Part shown: positions 57,919-64,000 of the stretch, in pieces
Position numbering within the stretch: the first letter of the stretch is position 1
How the letters are laid out: each line of letters starts with the position of its first letter
Assembly: GCA_963971575.1 (NCBI GenBank)
Contig: OZ020619.1
Span: 26,230,800 to 26,294,799 of the forward strand
DNA length: 64,000 bases
Origin: Liopterus haemorrhoidalis
Taxonomy: Eukaryota > Arthropoda > Insecta > Coleoptera > Dytiscidae
Direction of reading: 5' to 3'
Notes under the pieces: generated by a model
The model's database searches: none
What the model was told of the DNA's origin: nothing
Seen by the model: only the letters and a program-made list of their open reading frames with translations
Translations under genes and position numbers: made by a program

Positions 57919-58311
57919 ATAGTGCCTCAACAGAAGATCAAAAAATTCTCCGTGCTGGTTATATATATATATATATATATATATATTTAATAAAGTTATT
58001 GGGAATAGCGGTGGAGGAAAAAGTAAACTCAATATTTACATGTACCCGATATTTCGATTTGAATACTTGTAAGTCCGCACTTAAATTTATGTTTTATATT
58101 TATAATTTTTAATTAAACTATTTTCAGCCCTTGAAAAAGATTTGAAAATTCAAATCGAAATATCGGGTACATGTAAATATTGAGTTTACTTTTTCCTCCA
58201 CCGCTATTCCCAATAACTTTATTAAATATATATATATATATATATATATATAACCAGCACGGAGAATTTTTTGATCTTCTGTTGAGGCACTATCATAGGA
58301 AATTATTTGGG
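57901..58311. repeat. Palindrome with 164-bp arms including (TA)13
   Basis: 57901-58064 and 58148-58311 are inverted copies that I read as identical, including equal-length (TA)n tracts (57961-57986 and 58226-58252). The spacer is 83 bp. Near the spacer lies another hairpin motif (58127-58167). The outer 18 bases equal the outer end of the adjacent Penelope-like repeat. This looks like a head-to-head pair of terminal repeats from a related Penelope-like element, or a rearranged derivative. Confidence 0.85.
58127..58167 (+). other. Hammerhead-ribozyme-like hairpin motif, palindrome
   Basis: GCCC-TTGAAAAA, a perfect 8-bp stem (GATTTGAA/TTCAAATC) with a two-base loop, then GAAA and TATCGGG. Different stem sequence but the same layout as the motifs at 54674 and 57819: conserved boxes with a covarying stem. 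Confidence 0.4.
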
Positions 58312-59146
58312 AAATTTTTTTTTATATATATAAATAAATAACCTCACTAAATAAGCACTTAAATGTCAACCTGACAAATAACGATTGAACAATCCAATTA
58401 CAAACTGACAACATTGGAAAAATCTACCAACATTAAATAAATAAATGTACTAACTGAGTTATGGATTGATGTTGATGTTGATTAAAACATAACATAACGT
58501 TGGTACTTATTGTGAATGGAGTTTATATGCAATTTTCTTATGTTGATCATGTGAATCTATCCCACTTGTTTCAAATTATGTAACCAAATACGTGTATCTG
58601 TAAATCAGCTGATTACCGACTGGTAAATGATACATATCTACCGGTATAATTCTCATAAACACCTACTGTAAACGACCAGTCATCGTGAATGCGGTTCGAA
58701 CAAATGATTTATAAAGCCCTTGTTACTCTGGTATCGTTTTCCACGCACGGTTGTCCACATAAACTGCTGTACTGTCAAGAGTTTACGGCGGTTCACAAGA
58801 AAAACAATTTTTAGAATGTTCAGTTAAAACCACTGCGAAATGGTCTTTGTATATTTGAAAAGATTTCGTCAAGAGCTTTAAAACGATACCAAACGCAATC
58901 ATTTTGCGCTCACAATTGCCGAGATATATTGAGACAAACACAGCGGCACACTCAGAAATGTTGCATCATTTCCCTATGCAAGATATGTTGCGTAGTATTA
59001 CGTGCAGCGTTTCTCAACCAGGGGGCCGTGAAGGCTTCGTTGGGGGGCCGCGAACTTATTCAAGATCGAAACATGAAAATATAATAGAATATTTTATTTA
59101 TTATTACGAGATCTAATATACTGATTTTGACAACTAATTTAAACTA
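58312..59146. other. AT-rich stretch with hAT-like end
   Basis: At 59009 CAGCGTTTCTCAACCAGGGG followed by GGCC is a hAT-type left terminus. A hAT-type right terminus (complement of CAGTGTTGCTCAACC) occurs at about 62655-62670, but the flanking octamers (ATTACGTG, TCTTAGAG) differ, so they may not belong together. No gene supported. Confidence 0.4.
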
Positions 59147-59328
59147 CAGGCTACTTCAAACGTTTAAGCGGAACTGAATGGAATTTTAATTTTCTTAAGT
59201 TGCCACTAGCTAACTTTATAATGAGTAAAATGGGCTTTTGTTAAAAAAAGTTATCAAAAATTTCATTGAATCGATAAAAGTTACTAGATTTGAAAATCTA
59301 ATTCCGCTTAAACCAAAGAAACGGACTA
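59147..59328. mobile_element. MITE, GTTCCAAACGGTTAAGCGG family, copy 2
   Basis: 182 bp, TA-flanked. Ends CAGGCTACTTCAAACGTTTA and complement of TAGTCCGTTTCTTTGGTTTA, each followed by AGCGGAA. Confidence 0.7.
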
Positions 59329-59436
59329 TAAGTAAACTGTATCAAGATAAAATAAAGTGTATGTGTTGGTAATGTGTTTCTATGATAATGGTTCGCGTTG
59401 GTGATACTTCACATACTTCCAAGTTGTACTTTGAAG

Positions 59437-59965
59437 TAGGTACGACTGAAAAGTGCAATATTTTTTATTATATTATTTTTTATTACTCTCCTAGCTACAG
59501 ATAACTCAAGAGTAAGGACGCGAATGTGTTTAAATCAAAATAGAAGGCACTTTGAACACTTGTAAATAAAAATACTTTACTTTCAAGTTGTTCAATAGAG
59601 AATATAATCGTCATTTAAAAATATCACAGTTTTTTGTCAAATGTTCATGAGCTTTTGGAATAACGGCAAATGCACGGCAAACACCAGAGCGGTCAAATTG
59701 GATACTTAAACTACTTAAAACTAAAATATTTTTATTTGCAAGTGTTCAAAGTGCCTTCCATGTTTCAAGTTTAAGGTGAATCATTTTTATTATTTTTTTA
59801 AATTTTTATTTTGCTCCAAGCTAACAGATAACTCTAAAGTAAAGACACGAAAGTATTACAATCAAAATGTAAGCACGTTGAACACTTGCAAATAAAATTA
59901 CTTAACTTGTTTTGATAATACGGTCATGAAACCTGGAAACACTTGCAAATAAAATTACTTAACCT
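59437..59965. repeat. Imperfect direct and inverted repeats, GAACACTTGCAAATAAAA block
   Basis: A block of about 95 bp (GATAACTC...GTAAGGACGCGAA...GAACACTTGTAAATAAAA) at 59492-59590 recurs at 59822-59912. Part of it is inverted at 59722-59765. ACACTTGCAAATAAAATTAC is repeated again at about 59939. Function unknown. Confidence 0.6.
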
Positions 59966-60006
59966 GGAAACAGGAGGCCTAGGCTCACTTCGAGCTGTCG
60001 CGCCAA

Positions 60007-60025
60007 TGATGATGATGATGATAAC
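60007..60025. repeat. (GAT)n tail, likely LINE 3' end
   Basis: CGAGCTGTCGCGCCA then GATGATGATGATGAT. Short triplet tails after a GC-rich segment are common at 3' ends of insect non-LTR elements. No coding part is left. Confidence 0.4.
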
Positions 60026-60523
60026 TTTTAAGTCGTTATAGAGAGTACAATTTTTCGAAAACCTTAACATATATTAAAAAAATATAGTAAGTAAATATAT
60101 AAGTAAAAGTTGTTTCTTTCAAAAGTTTCACGTCATAGGTTCCCATTTAAAAAATCAAAGTTGTCCTTGATATCTTGTACTTAAACATAAAGTACTGTAA
60201 TATTTCATTACTGCCATTTGATTCTTTGGGTAAACTTTGGTGATTTAAATTTGTTTTCAAACTTGCTCACATATATATATATATATATACGTCCCGAATT
60301 TCCACCTTGCGTCCCGAATTCGGGTTTTTTGTCCCGAATCGTCCCGAATTTTAGAAAAGGTTCTTATTTTCAATATTTATTTTTAATATATTTCTAAAAT
60401 TATTTTTACAAAACTTAAACTAAAACAAATCTACCGAAGGGGTATTATCCTTGATGAACAGCTTTTGGGCAAGTGACAAGACTCAACCTGATGTAGTCAC
60501 ATTAAAAGCAATATTACTGATTA

Positions 60524-61583
60524 GGGCCGAGAGTTCCAGTTTCTAATAAACTCCCTAATAGTTATTAGACACATAATACATTTATGAAGCTAATAAATTT
60601 ATTGGTGATTTCCAAGTTACAAAATCCTTCTAATAGTTTATTAGCAACATAATATTTTGTTTTTGTATTGGTATTTCTTATGAAGATAGTAATACGGTAC
60701 AAGAGGGATAGAGCTATATGTAAATTTGTAGAGCTAAAGTGAGATGAAATTTTGACATTGAATATTTTGACATTACGTATTTTGACATTAAATAGTTTGT
60801 CTTTATATTCAATGAAGCTAAGTATATTTTTGGTTATTGTTAAAATGACAATTAAACGGCGTTCAACAAATTTTACCACAGAAAAAGAGGATAACATAGA
60901 TTGAAGAGCAGTTAATAAAAATAACATTTTATAATACAAAAGTGATTGAAAATGAGAAGATGGCAATATTTTGCTTCATTTTACATAAATTAAACAATAT
61001 GAATTAAACTTATCAGCAATTTTCAGCCACACATCTTTATTATTCTGCCAATAATTGCGTCTTCTTATTTTCTATATTTTTTATACAAATAGTAATGCTC
61101 AAAGTATTGTTTGTAATGTGTTGTAATCATAATTGAAAGAAATACATATATAAAAATAAAAGAAAATGTTTATTTAAAAATATATATGTATATATTGCTC
61201 ATTATATATCACATTTACAATAAATGCCCAAAATATTCTAAAAATCGGTTGTCTATAATTTATTAATTCATCCAAACAGATCGTCGATTTCGTCAAAATA
61301 CAACTAAAATGTATATAAAACACTAAAATCACCATATGGATGTCACCATATGGTGATCGAAAAAAATATGGATGTATAAAAACTACACATTTGTATATTC
61401 TTTTAAAATTATACTGTTTTTGAAATAAAATTGAAATATTAACACATTTTGCGAACTTGTTTTTGAACAAGTAAGCCTATTTATTAGCAGCCTAATAACT
61501 ATTACGGAGTGGAACACTCGGAAAAAAATGATGTTGCTAATAAATTTATAGGACAGTTTATTAGCAACTGGAACTCTCGGCCC
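60524..61583. mobile_element. Unclassified 1,060-bp TIR element with 6-bp duplication
   Basis: Ends GGGCCGAGAGTTCCAGTTTC and complement of GGGCCGAGAGTTCCAGTTGC, flanked by TGATTA at 60518-60523 and 61584-61589. The inverted pairing continues inward (CTAATAAACT). Small palindromes occur inside (CACCATATGG at about 61335). The minus-strand frames at 60565-60966 and 61174-61470 have no recognisable domain. A 6-bp duplication does not fit hAT, mariner or Harbinger; Dada-type elements make 6-7 bp, but there is no transposase to test this. Confidence 0.8.
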
Positions 61584-61589
61584 TGATTA

Positions 61590-62065
61590 AAGTAAATTAT
61601 GAAGAAAACTGTGCGGATTTTTAGAAAATGATTCAAAGCAAAAAAGACCTACTCAAAAAGAACCATAGTTCGGAAAAATATAAATAGTTTTCTACTGAGT
61701 ATTTTAATGAATAAATTGTGAATTCATTTGAAACAAATACTGTGATTTTAATAATGTTCCTTTTAACAATATAAGTTAATTATCTGTGATTGGAAATTTT
61801 TATTTATTATAAATTATGATAATTTATAAGGATAAGTTGTTTTAAAGGGAATAAACGATTTTTTGCGTATTTCCAATTATTTATCTATAGAGTAACTCAG
61901 TTATCTATAGGATAAGTTATTCACAACGTGTAGGTACTGATAAATATTATACATTGGGTAAAAATGACAGATCTTGACAGATAGGTGTCAAAAAACATTT
62001 TATTGATAAATATATGTACATAATATAAGCATATATACGTAAAATATATATTATAACAGGTACTA
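61590..62065. other. AT-rich stretch, nothing recognised
   Basis: No feature supported. Confidence 0.4.
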
Positions 62066-62469
62066 AAGTCTGTTCCAAACGGTTAAGCGGAACTAGATTT
62101 TGCAATCTAGTTACTTTCATCGTTTAAATCGTGCTTTTCGGCCGTTTTGTTTAAGCTTTGTAGATCATACTTACAGTAAACATTTTTTGGTTAAGGTTAA
62201 TATCATTTTAAAATGTCATTTTCTTTATATTTTGATATTTTTTGCATTCTTAATACAAAATTCCCATTTATTTATTTTTTTGTTATTAAAATTTGTAAAA
62301 TAATAATTTAATTTTGACATGTCATTCGTTTCTATGGTTTCATTGTTGGAATTTTAAATTTTGACATTCCAACGTGAAAAATGAAATAACCCAATCAAGG
62401 TCCCTTCTGGTGACAACTTAAAAGAACGAAATTCCCATTTAGTTCCGCCTAACCGTTTGGAACTGACTG
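62066..62469. mobile_element. MITE, GTTCCAAACGGTTAAGCGG family, copy 3
   Basis: 404 bp, TA-flanked. Ends AAGTCTGTTCCAAACGGTTA and complement of CAGTCAGTTCCAAACGGTTA. The largest and best-preserved copy. No coding sequence. Confidence 0.85.
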
Positions 62470-62518
62470 TAATTTGTATTAAAAAAAATTAATTAAACAA
62501 TTAAAATTGAATAATAAC

Positions 62519-62533
62519 CCCCCCCCCCCCCCC
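62519..62533. repeat. Poly-C run of about 15
   Basis: A homopolymer followed by GACACCGTTCCGTCCC. GTCCC-rich sequence also lies at 60290-60350, so the two may be ends of one decayed element. Confidence 0.6.
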
Positions 62534-63194
62534 GACACCGTTCCGTCCCAAATTTTGAACTAAAAAATATGGTCACCTTAGTATATATGAACCCCCTGAG
62601 GGGTCCGCCAACCTTCAAAAGATATTACAGGGGGTCCGTTATGACAAAAAGGTTGAGCAACACTGTCTTAGAGAATACATCCGATTATTAATAAATCATA
62701 AAAAACAACATATGAAAACACTTAAGAATAAAGGTAAAAGATAAAATTTGGTATAGTTCCCATCTTGTCTGCAATACTTCATGTTAATTGTCGTTTGAAA
62801 AATGGACTGTCATGTTTCATGTTACCCGTTATTACATCCAACTGGCTTCTATCCAAATTCTGTTGCGAAAAGAATAATGATAATAAATATACTGTTAAGT
62901 TTATCTGAATAAATTGGAATGGAGTCAAAATCTACCTGAATGCTTTCGAAGTACTCTATAAAAAATCTTTTAAAAATAATATACGAGTATTACAAACATA
63001 ATTTTATTACATTCGTTCAAAACATTTAACTTTTAAGGTATTTAAAAGATGAAAAATTTCCAGACAAAATATTTTCGAAAGAGAAAATAACACGGTATTT
63101 TAAATAATTAACAAGGTCTGTCTTGTCGATCAAGATATTTTTTAAAATGATTGTTAAATTTTTCTACTTTTGTATTGGTATGTTTTGGTGTGAT

Positions 63195-63612
63195 TTAGCG
63201 TACATAGGTAAACCTTGTACACTATCTGAGGTCAAAGCAACAAAAAACAGATTAAATAATAACAAAGCTGCAGGAATTGATAACATCCCTAGCGAGTTTC
63301 TTAAATTTGGCGGTGAAGGACTTCACAAGAGACTACCCGATCTTATTTTGATGGTATGGAGAATAGAAGAGTTTCCCGAAGAATGGAAAATAGCTGTGAT
63401 ATGTCCGATCCATAAAAAAGGAGATAAACTAGATTGTGGGAATTATCGTGGGATCTCACTTCTATGTAGATCATATAAGATCCTCTCAAATATTGTTCTG
63501 CATCGACTTGCACCATACGCAGAAGGACTAATTGACGACTACCAGGCGGGATTTCGATCTAGAAGATCGACAACAGATCAAATTTTCTCATTAAGACAAA
63601 TTAATATACATA
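63195..63612 (+). pseudogene. LINE reverse-transcriptase N-terminal fragment
   Basis: An open frame reading LSEVKATKNRLNNNKAAGID, PEEWKIAVICPIHKKGDKL, NYRGISLLCRSYKIL and DDYQAGFRSRRSTTDQIF. These are the RT fingers and start of palm of a non-LTR retrotransposon. It breaks after SLRQI, before the catalytic YADD. The upstream part of the same frame (63123-63195) and the downstream part (63613-63761) do not look like RT. Both ends are truncated. Confidence 0.85.
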
Positions 63613-63619
63613 GTGTTTC

Positions 63620-63690
63620 TTCTCGAGAATTCTTTCTCGAGAATTTCTCGAGAAAAAGTTATAATTCTCGTTTTTCATTCCTCGAGAAAT
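63620..63690. repeat. TTCTCGAGAA palindrome cluster
   Basis: TTCTCGAGAA occurs exactly at 63620-63629, 63634-63643 and 63645-63654, with partial copies near 63665 and 63680 (CCTCGAGAAA). It starts exactly where the LINE similarity stops. Confidence 0.8.
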
Positions 63691-64000
63691 GTAAATTTTT
63701 TTCTCTAAGGCGGATCTTAAACGTATCTCATATAAATACATTTGAATTAGTTATAATATAAGATTTTGTCTAAAAATTTTCAAGGAGGAGTAAATTTTAC
63801 TCTGACGTTCAAATTGATATTTAGTCGAGCAACACATTACTTACCGGTGGTTTTAGAACAGTTTAGTATACATTAAATATTGAAGTTAAATTAATCAAAG
63901 ACAATGAGTGAAAAATTTTGAACTCAACTAAATTGTATATTTGGGTATGAACATATAGAAAGATTGTTTCCCGGTGCTTTTTTTTATCCTTTTATTTGTT

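Noticed and set aside
59009..62670. Single 3.6-kb hAT element with CAGCGTTTCTCAACC and CAGTGTTGCTCAACC ends
   Set aside because: Flanking octamers differ and several unrelated elements lie between, so the ends probably belong to separate insertions.

Overview
This window looks like a transposon-dense, AT-rich stretch of an insect nuclear genome. The evidence is several mariner subfamilies, PIF/Harbinger, pogo, hAT and Penelope-like elements, insect-type non-LTR retrotransposon pieces and tRNA-derived SINE heads. A beetle would fit, but the order cannot be fixed from sequence alone. I found no host protein-coding gene that I can name. The only non-transposon coding candidate is a possible first exon on the minus strand at 15408-15557.

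Layout. 1-10 kb: tRNA-like SINE head, two inverted copies of an AGCCGCATTC MITE (one carrying a second MITE), a 1.4 kb hAT-type element with an exact 8-bp duplication, a pogo-type HTH fragment, and two minisatellites. 11-18 kb: a chain of hAT elements with 8-bp duplications. One of them (16365-17525) sits inside a LINE reverse-transcriptase fragment and can be cut out on paper to restore the LINE reading. 18-25 kb: two opposite-strand copies of one LINE 3' end, a pogo-type element, fold-back hairpins and a third copy of a TA-flanked MITE. 26-30 kb: a structurally complete Mos1-like mariner with an open 345-codon transposase, then an internally deleted DD41D-type Tc1/mariner relative and an internally deleted PIF/Harbinger element. 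30-38 kb: hairpin elements, a hAT transposase fragment, a Harbinger remnant whose reading frame is restored by a predicted intron, and a MITE nested in a MITE. 38-46 kb: a DD41D element inside a LINE 3' UTR, deleted mariner, hAT C-terminal fragment, and a MITE split by a LINE end. 46-53 kb: four different decayed mariners, one split by a TA-flanked element and one in a (TA)n tract. 54-58.4 kb: a Penelope-like element with apparently identical 395-bp inverted repeats and a single nonsense codon, followed directly by a near-perfect palindrome with 164-bp arms. 59-64 kb: MITEs, an unclassified 1,060-bp element with a 6-bp duplication, and a LINE RT fragment.

The genes do not form a pathway. The window is a layered insertion history. 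The most notable items are the apparently intact mariner, and the Penelope-like element with hammerhead-like hairpins in its repeats and a related palindrome beside it.
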